Positions 32,685 through 43,025 of a stretch of DNA of 64,000 nucleotides are shown piece by piece; the first letter of the stretch is position 1; each line of letters starts with the position of its first letter. Under the pieces are notes generated by a model. That model had not been told where the DNA came from and made no database searches. It saw nothing but the letters and a program-made list of their open reading frames with translations. Position numbers and translations under genes: made by a program. The stretch comes from Mucilaginibacter sp. OK283 (GTDB lineage Bacteria; Bacteroidota; Bacteroidia; Sphingobacteriales; Sphingobacteriaceae), in contig NZ_FODR01000011.1 in the NCBI RefSeq assembly GCF_900110415.1, positions 62,001 to 126,000 on the forward strand. The letters run 5' to 3'.

Positions 32685-35099
32685 TTATCTATCACTTTCT
32701 ATAATAAGCTGCCCCGGCTGCAAACCTTCTGCTGCTGCGGTTATACTAATTTTACCTGACTTATTATTCGATTGAATAATAGCCAACCCCAAACCATTAA
32801 ATACCCGGTGCTGATTGGAAACAAATGGATCAAGATCTGTTTGCGAGCCATTATCAACCGCTTTTAAAATCCCCTGCCCCCCTACTTTAAATTTAATGAG
32901 CTGACCGGCATCCGGCACCGGAACATGATTTTTATCCAGTATGGTAACCGTAACATACGAAAGGTCTTTACCATCCGCTTTAATATGGCTCCTGTCGGCT
33001 TTAAGCTGTATGCGGTATGGCTCACCTGCCGTAACAACCTGTGTACTCATAATGACTTTGCCATTTTTGCGCGAAACCGCCTTCAAGGTACCGGGCTCAT
33101 ATTTAACCCGCCACATTACATGCAGGTCATCGCCGGTTTTCTTCCGGATGCCTAATGATTTGCCGTTTAAATAAGCCTCCACCTCATCGGCATTATTATA
33201 ATAAGCCCAAACATCAATAGTTTGACCGGCGCTCCAGTTCCAATGCGGCAGCAGGTGCAATACCGGCTTAGTTGTCCACTCGCTTTGGTACATGTAATAA
33301 ACATCCTTGGGAAAGCCTGCCAGGTCAACTATCCCAAAGTATGAGCTGCGTGCTGGCCATAAATATGGGGTAGGTTCACCAATATAATCAAAACCAGTCC
33401 ACACAAATAAGCCCGAAAGGAAATCGTATTTTTTGATGATCTTCCAGGTTTCTTCATGTGTTGAACCCCAATAGGCCGATACATTGTCATAAGCCGATAC
33501 CGTAAAATCGGGATTGCCATCTTTTAAAGGTGTTTTGCCATCCTTTGGCCAGCGCCTTATGCTATCCGAGGGCATATCATAATGCCCGCGGGTAGCCAGT
33601 GCCGACATATTTTCGGTGCCGATAAACTTTTGGCCGGGGTAATTCTTTTGAAAATTGGCATACACCTCCTGATGGTAATTTAAGCCAACCAAATCGAGCG
33701 CGCCGGATTGATAGATGAAATTCTTTTTAGGATCAGCCTCGCTCAGGGCCGATGTAACCGGCCTGGTTTTATCCAGCTGCTTCACTATGCCAACCAATTC
33801 GCGACTGATATTGATGCCGGTACTGTCAAATTGTTCCCTTATCTCGTTACCAATGCTCCAGGCAAAAATCGACGGGTGGTTACGGTCTCGTAACACCTGG
33901 TCCTGCAGGTCTTTTACATGCCATTTATCCCAATCCTGGTGATAATCATATTTACTTTTCTTTTTTCGCCACATATCAAAAGCTTCACCCATCACTAAAA
34001 AACCCATACTATCGCACAGGTCAAGAAACTCAGGTGCGGGCGGGTTATGCGATGTGCGGATGGCGTTACAGCCCATAGCTTTCAGTATCTGCAGCTGGCG
34101 CTCCATAGCCCTTACATTTACAGCTGTACCCAAAGCGCCCTGGTCATGGTGCAGGCAAACGCCTTTTATTTTCATTGGCTCGCCATTTAAAGTAAAGCCT
34201 TTATCGGCATCAAAGTTAAAATAACGAATCCCCGTGTAAATTAACTGGTCATCAAGCACTTTACCATTCTGCAGCACTTTTATTACTACTTTATACAAAT
34301 ATGGCCTTGTTACCGACCAAAGCTTCGGTTTGCTTACTGCCAAAGTTTGATGAACAACAATCGAAGTGTCTCCAGTATTTTTCACCGGGGATGTTTGGGA
34401 AACAACAACTTTACCTTCGGCGTTGTAAATGGTAGTTTGCAGGCTTAACTTATTTTTTGGCGACGGCTGATGTACCCCAATCTCCAAAGCCACTTCGGCG
34501 GCTTTATTATTTACATTAGGTGTTGTTACAAAAGTTCCCCAGTTTGTAAGGTAGGTTTTAGCCGTGGTAACCAGCCACACGTTACGGTAAATACCCGAGC
34601 CTGTATACCAACGGGAATTAGGCTGATCGGAATTATCTACACGTACCGCGATCACATTTTTTTTGCGGCCAAAGTTAAGGTAAGGTGTAATAGCATACCT
34701 GAAAGAGATATATCCATTTGGGCGTTTGCCCAGGTAATGCCCGTTTACCCAAACCTCGCTGTTGTGGTAAACACCATCAAAATCAATAAATATATTTTTG
34801 TTTCGGGCTGATAAAGGCAAGGTAAAACTTTTACGGTACCAGCCAATGCCCGCGGGTAAACCACCCTCGGCCTGTGTAGTCTGATTTTTCTGATCAAAGC
34901 GGCCTTCAATGCTCCAATCATGAGGCAGCTGCAGGCTGCGCCATTGTGCATCATCAAAGGTGCTGTTTTGGGCCCGCGGCTCATCGCCTAAAAAAAACTT
35001 CCAGCCGGTATTAAAACTTTCTGTTTTACGCGCGTTTTGTGCATCAGCCGCAGCGGCACAGATTAATAAAGTAATGAGCAAAAAATAATGGTAACGCAT
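32685..35099 (-). CDS. Secreted GH2 beta-galactosidase/beta-glucuronidase-like enzyme
   Basis: A protein of 804 residues from the ATG at 35099, which starts a signal peptide (MRYHYFLLITLLICAAAADA). A longer reading from 35240 translates a palindromic repeat and is rejected. It has the GH2 sugar-binding domain (LPHDWSIEGRFDQ, NSEVWVNGHYLGKRPNGY), an immunoglobulin-like domain, and a TIM barrel with CNAIRTSHNPP, acid/base WSIGNEIRE and nucleophile FIGTENMSA. The C-terminal DUF4982- and Big-like domains carry ILDKNHVPVPDAG. The exact sugar is not determined. In a pectin locus, beta-galactose or a beta-uronide of rhamnogalacturonan side chains is likely. A repeat separates it from the upstream GH43-like gene. 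Confidence 0.9.
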   Translation of the reverse strand: MRYHYFLLITLLICAAAADAQNARKTESFNTGWKFFLGDEPRAQNSTFDDAQWRSLQLPHDWSIEGRFDQKNQTTQAEGGLPAGIGWYRKSFTLPLSARNKNIFIDFDGVYHNSEVWVNGHYLGKRPNGYISFRYAITPYLNFGRKKNVIAVRVDNSDQPNSRWYTGSGIYRNVWLVTTAKTYLTNWGTFVTTPNVNNKAAEVALEIGVHQPSPKNKLSLQTTIYNAEGKVVVSQTSPVKNTGDTSIVVHQTLAVSKPKLWSVTRPYLYKVVIKVLQNGKVLDDQLIYTGIRYFNFDADKGFTLNGEPMKIKGVCLHHDQGALGTAVNVRAMERQLQILKAMGCNAIRTSHNPPAPEFLDLCDSMGFLVMGEAFDMWRKKKSKYDYHQDWDKWHVKDLQDQVLRDRNHPSIFAWSIGNEIREQFDSTGINISRELVGIVKQLDKTRPVTSALSEADPKKNFIYQSGALDLVGLNYHQEVYANFQKNYPGQKFIGTENMSALATRGHYDMPSDSIRRWPKDGKTPLKDGNPDFTVSAYDNVSAYWGSTHEETWKIIKKYDFLSGLFVWTGFDYIGEPTPYLWPARSSYFGIVDLAGFPKDVYYMYQSEWTTKPVLHLLPHWNWSAGQTIDVWAYYNNADEVEAYLNGKSLGIRKKTGDDLHVMWRVKYEPGTLKAVSRKNGKVIMSTQVVTAGEPYRIQLKADRSHIKADGKDLSYVTVTILDKNHVPVPDAGQLIKFKVGGQGILKAVDNGSQTDLDPFVSNQHRVFNGLGLAIIQSNNKSGKISITAAAEGLQPGQLIIESDR

Positions 35100-35102
35100 A
35101 AT

Positions 35103-35205
35103 TAACCCCCCTCTAAATCTCCCCCTGAAGGGGGAGACTTTTTGATTTGCATATTTTATGTTTTGTTTTTTAAAGCCCTCCCCTTCAGGGGAGGGTTGGG
35201 TGGGG
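35103..35205. repeat. Paired-palindrome extragenic element
   Basis: It has two hairpins, CTCCCCCTGAAGGGGGAG (35119-35136) and CCCTCCCCTTCAGGGGAGGG (35176-35195), flanked by AACCCCCCTC and GTTGGGTGGGGTT ends that pair with each other. It fills the gap between the GH43-like and GH2 genes and creates a false N-terminal extension in the GH2 frame. Confidence 0.75.
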
Positions 35206-35208
35206 TTC

Positions 35209-36327
35209 CTATTTCTTCTTTTTAACCGGTGGTGCAACAAAATTCAATTCGCTTTTGCCCACATCTTTTGATGTGGCTACGGCTATACCACGCTGATCGG
35301 CTTTGTTTACCGCGCAGTAGTAGTGGTATACCACACTCTTATATTTTACCACAAATGATTTGTGGGCAAACATATGATCATAAGGTTCGGACGATTCAAT
35401 CAGCTTATCGCCTGCCCAGTCAGTCCAGTGAACCAGGTCGTACGAACAGGCAAAACGATTAAACACACCCGTTGTTCCGGTTTTCCAAAAGGCGCCGAAA
35501 TAGAACATCACATATACATCGCCTATTTTTTGAATATACGGGTCGCCGGTAATGCCGTCGCCATGGTTCAGCACCGGATCTTTACCAAAACGCTGCCAGT
35601 GCAGCATATCATCAGATACAGCCATACCAATGCGCTCGGCGCCGCGCTTTTTGTTTACACTATCGCCATTGGCATTGTAATACATTACAAATTGGTGCCC
35701 GGTAAGCTTTGCCTTATCCCATATCACCGTTTCTTTGTATTGGGTATGGTTATCCCACCAGCTTACATCTTTATCGATACTTGATATTACCGGATGATCT
35801 AACCGCTGCCACTCGTGCGGTGTTGATGGATCCTTGTCGGTATTAGCAACACTGATTGATAGCAGCCCTTTCTCGTACCCCCGGCTTTGCCCGCCGAAAT
35901 ACGACATCCAGTATTTATCCCGGTATTTTTGCAGCTGGTAACTGCCGCCCCATTTGTAATCCTGTAAAGCGATATAACCAGCCTTTTGATTGCTATCCCA
36001 CTGCGTGGTATCAGAGAATGACAAGATACGGCCTCGGGTTTTCCAATGCAGCAGGTCTTTACTATCAGCCAGCCAGGTTTCGTAACCGCGGCCGTTAAAA
36101 ACAAGATAAGTCATGTACCAGTTGTTCCTTTTCCTGAAAACACTGGGGCAATCCATTTTTTTTGAATTGCTATCGGGCACCATCACCAGGCCATATTTAT
36201 AAGGGGTTTTTACCTGCTGGTAAATATCCTGCATTACCTTATTGGACACCGTGTTGGTTTGTGCCGATAGTTTTATTGCCGGTAACAGGCAAATGAATAG
36301 TGTGAAGCGTTTTAATGTATGATTCAT
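35209..36327 (-). CDS. Secreted GH43/GH117-like five-bladed propeller glycosidase
   Basis: A protein of 372 residues with a signal peptide ending near KLSAQ. Propeller blades are marked by DCPSVFRKRNNWYMTYLVFN, YETWLADSKDLLHWKTRG, WGGSYQLQKYRDKYWMSYFG, HQFVMYYNANGD, GDPYIQKIGDVYVMFYFGAF and FACSYDLVHWTDWAG. The early Asp (MDCPS), the GDP Asp and the Glu of ESSEPYDHM are candidate catalytic residues for a clan GH-F-like furanosidase. The family cannot be fixed by eye (GH43, GH117 or the GH137 type seen in RG-II degradation). Release of arabinose or a related side-chain sugar from pectin is a reasonable guess. The Lys-rich end (PPVKKKK) is odd but in frame. Confidence 0.7.
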   Translation of the reverse strand: MNHTLKRFTLFICLLPAIKLSAQTNTVSNKVMQDIYQQVKTPYKYGLVMVPDSNSKKMDCPSVFRKRNNWYMTYLVFNGRGYETWLADSKDLLHWKTRGRILSFSDTTQWDSNQKAGYIALQDYKWGGSYQLQKYRDKYWMSYFGGQSRGYEKGLLSISVANTDKDPSTPHEWQRLDHPVISSIDKDVSWWDNHTQYKETVIWDKAKLTGHQFVMYYNANGDSVNKKRGAERIGMAVSDDMLHWQRFGKDPVLNHGDGITGDPYIQKIGDVYVMFYFGAFWKTGTTGVFNRFACSYDLVHWTDWAGDKLIESSEPYDHMFAHKSFVVKYKSVVYHYYCAVNKADQRGIAVATSKDVGKSELNFVAPPVKKKK

Positions 36328-36648
36328 GATTTCTATAATTCTTAAAAAGAGACCGTCATTGCGAGGTACGAAGCAATCCCCGACTTACAGAGCAGCCTTG
36401 CAAATCCGATCTGCATAGTTTGGGATTGCTTCGTTCCTTATAATGACGTGTTCGCAAATCACTGATTGTCAGTCTATTTTTTAATATAATCTATGTCATT
36501 GCGAGGAACGAAGCAATCGCATGCTATACAGGGCGGACCTACACACAGTTCGCGATTGCCGCGCTGCGCTCGCAATGACATGGGTGTTGCCAGGGCCTAA
36601 ACCCAACAGGTCATCCTCATTTTTTTAAACCGCTCCTTAAATATTCCC
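36328..36648. repeat. Two TGTCATTGCGAGG palindromic repeats in a 321-base gap
   Basis: Copy 1 has arms CGTCATTGCGAGGTACGAAG... (36354-36380) and ...CTTCGTTCCTTATAATGACG (36422-36448). Copy 2 has TGTCATTGCGAGGAACGAAG... (36494-36520) and ...GCGCTGCGCTCGCAATGACA (36552-36580). Both fold into long imperfect hairpins. They fill the gap between the GH78 and GH43-like genes, and no gene is present. Confidence 0.8.
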
Positions 36649-39414
36649 TTACCTAACCACGAACAAATAACCACCCGACCCCACCTTAACCAAAGCCTTA
36701 CCATTTTTGTATCCCATAAACTCCATGCCTTTTCTGTTCCTGATGCTTTGCCCGCCAGCGGTGATCATAGCCGCTTTAGCTGCCGGCAAATAAATGATGG
36801 CCGTTGTATTAGCCGGAATGCTTACACTCAGCTCAAACTTACCTGCCTCCTTTTTCCAGCTGCTTGAAATGGTACCGTAAGGCGATTGGTAGTTTGCCTT
36901 TGCCCAGGTTACATCGCCTACAACTTCGGGCCTGATCTCTATTTTGTTAAAGGCGATGGCATCATCTGCCGGGCGGATGCCAGCCAGTCCGCTGTAAAAC
37001 CACTCCATTAAATGGCCCAGCATAAAGTGGTTGTTTGATACCGATGGCAATGCCGCCCATGATTCCGTCAGAGCTGTTGCCCCATGCGCCAGCTGATACC
37101 CATAACCAGGCACATCCGCACGGCTATTCATATCAAATATCACATCAGACCGGCCTTCATCATCCAGTACCCTCAGCAGGTAGCGGTAACCAATATCACC
37201 GGCGGTAAGGCTGTTGCCCCTGCCGCGGATATCCTTTACAATATTGTTCACCACAGCGGTTTTATATTGCGGTTCAACCAAACCGGTATAAACCGATATG
37301 GCATTTGCAGCCTGGCTGCCGGTACCGTATTGTTTGGTTTCGGCGTTAAAGAATTTTTTATTGTAAGATTGCTTTACCTGGGCGGCTAATTTATTGTAAG
37401 CTGCAGCGTCTTCGCTTTTCCCCAGTAAGGTGGCAATTTTTGTCGCGATATCCAGGTCGTAATAATATAAGGCTGTGGCTGTGATGCCTTGTGGTGTTAA
37501 TTGCGATACGCCGGGCGGATTGGGACCCAAATCGTACCAATCGCCTAAGCCCTGCATTAAAATATTACCATCTGCTTTTTTATTGAGGTAAGCCAGGTAG
37601 CGTTTTATCATATCGTAATTTTGGGCCAATACACCCTTATCGCCATACCATTGATAAACGTACCAGGGCAGGATAACGGCGTTGCTGCCCCATTCGGGCG
37701 AGTCGCGGAAGGGCTCATCAAACTTTACATATTCAGGAGCTATCTCCGGTATCAAACCATCTTCGGTTTGCGAAATTCGCATATCGTTGATGCACTTACG
37801 CGCCAGCCCAACTATATCATAGTTATAATGCAGGGAACTCCCCACCAAATGTGCTTCTTCCAGCCAGCCCAGTTTTTCGCGGTGCGGGCAATCGGTAAAC
37901 ACACTGGCCATATTGCTTTTCATGGCCCAGTCTATCAGCCTAAAGGTTTTATTAAACAGCTCATTTGAACAGGCAAAATCGCCAACCGTGGCAGCGGCAT
38001 TACGCGTATGCAGGCCTTTTATAGCGACAATAACCGGCTGCTGTTTGGCATTAGTCTCATTTTGCGGAGCCGCACCCACCACCTGTAAATACCTGAAACC
38101 ATAATAGGTAAACTGCGGCTGCCAGGTTTCGGCACCATCACCTTTTAAAATGTAATTATAATAATGCGGCCCACCCGATCCTTTTTGATTGGCACTTCCA
38201 TCAGCATTAACCAGCTCGGCGGGAATTATCTTTACCGTATCTCCTTTTTTACCTTTGACCGTAATTTGCGGGATACCCGAAAAGTTTTGCCCAAAGTCAT
38301 AGATCCAGGCTCCTGTGTTTAATTGTGTTTTGTTTTGGGGGATAAACTCCTGCATTACTTTCAACGGGTCGGCCGCCTGGGCGTTTAGCGTCGGCGGGCC
38401 ATCCACCAGTATAACCTTATGCCAGGTTTTATCATTAAAGCTATTGGTGTTCCATCCGGTTTGCTCCAGGTTGGCGTTATAGTCCTCGCCGCCATAAATA
38501 CTGCTGAAGGTTACCGGGCCGGGGCCTGTTTTCCAGGTGGTGTCGCTTACAAGGTTATCTACCCTCCCATCCTGGTACTCCATAACCAAACGGCAGATCA
38601 TTTTGGGGTAGCCATATCCACCGGTAAGTTTACGGTAGCGTTTATCGCGGGGGATATAATAAAACCCGTTACCCAACATTACCCCGATGGTGTTTTTACC
38701 GGCTTTTAGCTGACCGGTAATATTAAATGGCACGTATAGGGCCTGCTTGTCATATTTTGTCCAGCCGGGGTCAAGGAAATGATCGCCTACTTTTTTACCG
38801 TTCAAACTCAGGTCGAAATGACCCAGCCCGCAAATATAAAGTGTAGCTCTTTTAAGCTGATTGCCCACATTGAACGTTTTACGCAGCAATGGCAGCACAT
38901 CATTGGCTATCCCTAACTTTTTAGGGCCTTTACCATGATAAAACGGAACAATAACCGAAGTATCGGGCAGTTTATCATAGGCTATCCAGCTGGCTCCCTG
39001 CCAGTCGGTTTGGGTAAGCAAGCCCATTTGCCAACTGGCGGTACTACTCCAGGCTGATTGCTGGTGATGGTTATCCCAAACCATTACTTTCCAATAATAA
39101 GTTTTGGCCGGCTGCAATTGCCTGCCCTTGTAAGCCACTTGCAAAGATGCCGGCGAGTTCACTTTTTTTGAGTCCCATATGTTGCCCTTATCATCGTCCA
39201 GCTTCTGCGGATCATCGGATACCAATACCCGGTAAGCCGTTTGGATAGTGTTGACTTTACTGCTTTTCAACTGCCAGCTTAGCCCCGGCGATACCGACTC
39301 AATCCCTTGCGGATTTTGTTTGTAATCGCATTGCAGACCTGCCACTTTTAGTTCCTGGGCGAATAATCCCAATGGTAATACCAACAGCAAAAACAAAATG
39401 ATCTTTTTTAGCAT
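36649..39414 (-). CDS. Secreted GH78 alpha-L-rhamnosidase
   Basis: A protein of 921 residues with signal peptide MLKKIILFLLLVLPLGLFAQ. The domain order is typical: N-terminal beta domains (LQCDYKQNPQGIESVSPGLS, YYWKVMVWDNHHQQSAWSS), a carbohydrate-binding-like domain (LYICGLGHFDLSLNGKKVGD), and an (alpha/alpha)6 catalytic domain with FTDCPHREKLGWLEEAHLVG, which holds the Asp and Glu of the active site. WYDLGPNPPG, LTAGDIGYRYLLRVL and a C-terminal beta domain (WAKANYQSPYGTISSSWKKE) follow. It should release terminal L-rhamnose from rhamnogalacturonan or side chains. It is the last gene of the block 48694-36649 and starts 24 bases after GH2-malectin. Confidence 0.93.
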   Translation of the reverse strand: MLKKIILFLLLVLPLGLFAQELKVAGLQCDYKQNPQGIESVSPGLSWQLKSSKVNTIQTAYRVLVSDDPQKLDDDKGNIWDSKKVNSPASLQVAYKGRQLQPAKTYYWKVMVWDNHHQQSAWSSTASWQMGLLTQTDWQGASWIAYDKLPDTSVIVPFYHGKGPKKLGIANDVLPLLRKTFNVGNQLKRATLYICGLGHFDLSLNGKKVGDHFLDPGWTKYDKQALYVPFNITGQLKAGKNTIGVMLGNGFYYIPRDKRYRKLTGGYGYPKMICRLVMEYQDGRVDNLVSDTTWKTGPGPVTFSSIYGGEDYNANLEQTGWNTNSFNDKTWHKVILVDGPPTLNAQAADPLKVMQEFIPQNKTQLNTGAWIYDFGQNFSGIPQITVKGKKGDTVKIIPAELVNADGSANQKGSGGPHYYNYILKGDGAETWQPQFTYYGFRYLQVVGAAPQNETNAKQQPVIVAIKGLHTRNAAATVGDFACSNELFNKTFRLIDWAMKSNMASVFTDCPHREKLGWLEEAHLVGSSLHYNYDIVGLARKCINDMRISQTEDGLIPEIAPEYVKFDEPFRDSPEWGSNAVILPWYVYQWYGDKGVLAQNYDMIKRYLAYLNKKADGNILMQGLGDWYDLGPNPPGVSQLTPQGITATALYYYDLDIATKIATLLGKSEDAAAYNKLAAQVKQSYNKKFFNAETKQYGTGSQAANAISVYTGLVEPQYKTAVVNNIVKDIRGRGNSLTAGDIGYRYLLRVLDDEGRSDVIFDMNSRADVPGYGYQLAHGATALTESWAALPSVSNNHFMLGHLMEWFYSGLAGIRPADDAIAFNKIEIRPEVVGDVTWAKANYQSPYGTISSSWKKEAGKFELSVSIPANTTAIIYLPAAKAAMITAGGQSIRNRKGMEFMGYKNGKALVKVGSGGYLFVVR

Positions 39415-39438
39415 TTTTCTATATTTTTCTCAATTTTT

Positions 39439-42400
39439 CTACTGCATTTCTATCCCGGATATATATAAACCTGCACATTTTTCACCCCTGATTACCAGTT
39501 TATAATTGCCCGCGTTAATACTCGTCCCCGTTGTGGTAGCCACCATTCCCGACTTGTTTTTGGCTACCGGTTTAAAGTTTAAATTCTCCTCTTTCATCAT
39601 TGTTCCATCGGCGGCAAGCAACTTCATTTTTGCAGTAAAGACCTTATCGGTTGAGTTGTAATACTTTATGCGCAAAGCATACAAATCAGCCACGCCGGGG
39701 GTAATAGCGAATGATGCCGCGCCGCCCTCATCCTTTTCAAACCGAATCACTTTTTTACCGGCCAAGGTATCCCTGGTTATGCCATCACCCTGTATATCAG
39801 CGATTTCAGCTTTGTAGCTTATGATTTTACGCAGATCGGTTGCCGGTTCAAGTGTAGTTACCGGCAAAACAGCTGCGGTGTACATGTATTTTCCGTTGTT
39901 CGCACCTAATTGCACCATACCATCCTTTTTAAATCTTTTGCGGTATACCGGGAGCTTATGCCCGCCATTGGCATCATTTTCTATGTACAAACCGGTAACT
40001 TCATAATCGCTTAACCATTCGGGCCTTTGTGAAGGGGCAGTATCCATCGCCACAAATACATCTGCATCGGCAGTTACATTAAACGAGGCAAACTGCTTAT
40101 TATCAGTAGGATCTGTACAAATCCAATCAGCCCCAAAAAGTACAGGCGGCAGGTTACTGAAGCTGATATCAGTGTTCACATATTGCTTCTGGCCTACATC
40201 CATCCAGCTTTGCAGTGTCCACCCACCGGCTGATTTTAAATGTGTTATGATACCGCTGTTGTTTGGCACTGCATGTACCTTGCCATTTAAAGTACTGATA
40301 GCCACTGCAGATATGATAGCTTCCCCAGCCAGTACATTGGGGAAGCTTATGCTTATTTTACCGCTTGTGATGTGGGCAGTAATTGTTTTCTTTAGTGCGC
40401 AGGCATAGCCCGCTTCTTTCCAGATATCCAGGTTTTTGATCTTTATTTCACCGTTAACAGCTACATCAAATAAACGCCACCCTGTACAGTCCATTCCGCC
40501 GCCTGTGCCATACCATGGTTCGGTAAAATATAATTCAATGCGGTAATCGCCATCAGCTACCGGGAAGTTAAACTGCAATTTATCCATCCCATACCTGAAT
40601 GTTTGAAACAATGGACTATCATTTGTTTTACCAATGTTATCAAATGTGCGTTGCTGGCTGGCAAAAAGGGCGGGCATGCCCGTATAATCGTCGGTCCATG
40701 ATAGTGAGCCCGGTTGGTTTTTATTATGTTGATGCCTATCTGCTATCCATAAATTACCAAAGCTGTCTTTATAATCGGGGCCTCCGCAATTTAACCTGTA
40801 CACGTAATTGTAACCGGCTGCAGGTTTAAGAAGCGCCGAATTTGCAGACCTATACGTATTTAAATGCGGGGCAGCGGGTAAATGATTGAGCACCACCTGG
40901 TCATGCGCAACGGCTTTGCCATTTACATAGCCAACGGTGTACAAAACATTATATCTTATATCCACACCATCCCACTGAAAATGAGTACCTATCCTACCTT
41001 TTTTCTTTTTACCCAGCGAAATATCCTGTACATCGTTAAACAATTCTACCTCATCACAATTGGAGTAAACTGTAATACTATCTTTTTTACCCGCTGCCAC
41101 CCAGCGGTCGGGCCATGTATGGGATACGATATAAACCATCGGCTCTTTATCTTTTGGTGCATAATTGGCCCGGTACATATAAAATGCATCGGTTGGCTGG
41201 CCCCAGGGTGTAAATAAGCCCTTATAGTTAACCGGCCCTACCCTGTCCAACTCCCGCTGACCTTCGCCACCTTGGGTGCGACCCGGATTTTCATGTGAGT
41301 ACAACAACCATTGAAAATGCCCCGCAACCTGGTCTTTTACAGAATCGGCCAGGCGCACTTTAGTCTCCATCAATTGTGTCATTCGGTCCTCACTAAGCGG
41401 ACCGTTTTGGTTAAATGTACCTTCTGTATGTAAACCAAGGCTTCTCCAGGCGCCATATTCGCCCACGAGAATCTGTTTTTTGAGATCTTCGCCATAGGTT
41501 AAAGGGTTGCCGCCGTAGGTGCCGGTCCAGTTTTGGGGCACATCCCAATCGGTGCCCTGGCCACCATTACAGGTGGTTATTTTACGCTGCGATGATGCTG
41601 TAGGATCAAGCTTGCGGATGATTTCGCTGCATTCACGGGCAAAGTCAGCGGGTAGCTTACTTTCATTTTGCAAGCCCCACAAAATAACTGAGGGGCTGTT
41701 ACGGCGCTCTTTGACCCAATCAACCAACAGGGCCTTATAAGTAGCCCTAAACTCTGGTGTATCAAACCAGATATGCGCCGAATATTGCGGCCACCAAAGA
41801 ATACCCAGCTTATCCCAATATGTTTGATATGCCAGATTATGCGGCTGGTGCGCATCCCTGAAAGCATTAAAACTTGCAGCCTTTACCTGCATCACTCTTG
41901 CTTTGATTTCCTCACCGGTAAAAGCCTGGCTCTTGCCCATCAGGTGTTCATACTCAGCAATGCCATTGATAAACACCGGTTTACCATTCAAACAAAAACG
42001 ATTATCGCCATTATTACGACCAATTGGCCAGCTTATCCAGCGAACGCCATAGGCTGTATTTGTTTGATCCTGAAGTTTACCATTTTGCCAAACCCGGGTA
42101 ATTAAATTGTATAAATACGGATTTTGTAACGACCACAAATGTATACGGGCTATATCTTTAAGTAATTGCTGTACAATAACAGTTTCACCAGGTTTAACTT
42201 CCTTTGAAGTGTTAACTTCTGCAACTACTTTTCCAGTTGCATCAACCAGTTTATTACTTACACGGATAGGAGATGACTGCTTACCGTAATTTTTTACCGC
42301 TGTTTCGAGGTTAAGCGTGGCTGATTTTTCGGAGACGGTGGTATCATTCCAAATATGTACACCAAAAGGCTCAATACGTACCGCGTTGGTGACAATCAAA

Positions 42401-43020
42401 CGTACCGGTCTGTAAATCCCCATAGGCTGCGATCCTTCCGAAAAACCCGGATCGTCCGAACAGCCGCCACAAACCCAGGGCAGGTCATTTATAAAAGCCG
42501 GATGATCTGTACGAACACAGAGCAGATTTTCGTTACCTGTTTTTATCGCGTCGGTAACATCCAATGTAAACGAAGTACGCCCACCTGCATGATAGCCCAC
42601 CGGCCTGCCATTAAGCCAAACAGTAGCATAAGAACCCACACCCTCGAACCATAAAAAGTAGCGCTTATTTTGCTGCTTTGTAGGCAGAGCGAATATTTTG
42701 CGGTACCAGGCATACCCATGCCTGTTGCCATGTTTTAAACGGCGGTAACCTTCATATTCATCCCAATTGTGCGGTATGTTTACCGTTTTCCAGCCTTTAT
42801 CCTTAAAGCTGGCCTGTTCAAAACCGGGATAAGCCTTTACGTTATTATCATCGGCTATGGTATGCCAACCAGCGTTTAATAAAATCTCCTGCCTGGTGTT
42901 ATTTTGCGCAAATGCCGGAGTTATCAAAAAAGTAAATACCAGGCGTATAAAAAGCATTAAAACCGGTTGATGGTTGAACCCGGGAAGTTGTTTTTTAATA
43001 TGACCATTGTTTACCTGCAT
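39439..43020 (-). CDS. Large GH2 glycosidase with malectin-like domain
   Basis: A protein of 1193 residues. A signal-like hydrophobic segment ends at TPAFAQ. The GH2 core runs from the sugar-binding domain (NIPHNWDEYEGYRRLKHGNR, SYATVWLNGRPVGYHAGG) through the barrel (FNAFRDAHQPHNLAYQTYWD; acid/base ILWGLQNESK; nucleophile ILVGEYGAWRS). A malectin-like domain (about 745-905; YRLNCGGPDYKDSFGN, YRIELYFTEPWYGTGG) and further beta-sandwich domains follow, making it longer than most GH2 enzymes. It acts on a beta-linked side-chain sugar, probably galactose or an uronic acid, of pectin. Five bases separate it from GH95 upstream and 24 from GH78 downstream. Confidence 0.88.
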   Translation of the reverse strand: MQVNNGHIKKQLPGFNHQPVLMLFIRLVFTFLITPAFAQNNTRQEILLNAGWHTIADDNNVKAYPGFEQASFKDKGWKTVNIPHNWDEYEGYRRLKHGNRHGYAWYRKIFALPTKQQNKRYFLWFEGVGSYATVWLNGRPVGYHAGGRTSFTLDVTDAIKTGNENLLCVRTDHPAFINDLPWVCGGCSDDPGFSEGSQPMGIYRPVRLIVTNAVRIEPFGVHIWNDTTVSEKSATLNLETAVKNYGKQSSPIRVSNKLVDATGKVVAEVNTSKEVKPGETVIVQQLLKDIARIHLWSLQNPYLYNLITRVWQNGKLQDQTNTAYGVRWISWPIGRNNGDNRFCLNGKPVFINGIAEYEHLMGKSQAFTGEEIKARVMQVKAASFNAFRDAHQPHNLAYQTYWDKLGILWWPQYSAHIWFDTPEFRATYKALLVDWVKERRNSPSVILWGLQNESKLPADFARECSEIIRKLDPTASSQRKITTCNGGQGTDWDVPQNWTGTYGGNPLTYGEDLKKQILVGEYGAWRSLGLHTEGTFNQNGPLSEDRMTQLMETKVRLADSVKDQVAGHFQWLLYSHENPGRTQGGEGQRELDRVGPVNYKGLFTPWGQPTDAFYMYRANYAPKDKEPMVYIVSHTWPDRWVAAGKKDSITVYSNCDEVELFNDVQDISLGKKKKGRIGTHFQWDGVDIRYNVLYTVGYVNGKAVAHDQVVLNHLPAAPHLNTYRSANSALLKPAAGYNYVYRLNCGGPDYKDSFGNLWIADRHQHNKNQPGSLSWTDDYTGMPALFASQQRTFDNIGKTNDSPLFQTFRYGMDKLQFNFPVADGDYRIELYFTEPWYGTGGGMDCTGWRLFDVAVNGEIKIKNLDIWKEAGYACALKKTITAHITSGKISISFPNVLAGEAIISAVAISTLNGKVHAVPNNSGIITHLKSAGGWTLQSWMDVGQKQYVNTDISFSNLPPVLFGADWICTDPTDNKQFASFNVTADADVFVAMDTAPSQRPEWLSDYEVTGLYIENDANGGHKLPVYRKRFKKDGMVQLGANNGKYMYTAAVLPVTTLEPATDLRKIISYKAEIADIQGDGITRDTLAGKKVIRFEKDEGGAASFAITPGVADLYALRIKYYNSTDKVFTAKMKLLAADGTMMKEENLNFKPVAKNKSGMVATTTGTSINAGNYKLVIRGEKCAGLYISGIEMQ

Positions 43021-43025
43021 GCTTC

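Noticed and set aside
35100..35240. N-terminal extension of the GH2 enzyme
   Set aside because: It translates the CCCCCTGAAGGGGG repeat; the signal peptide begins at 35099.
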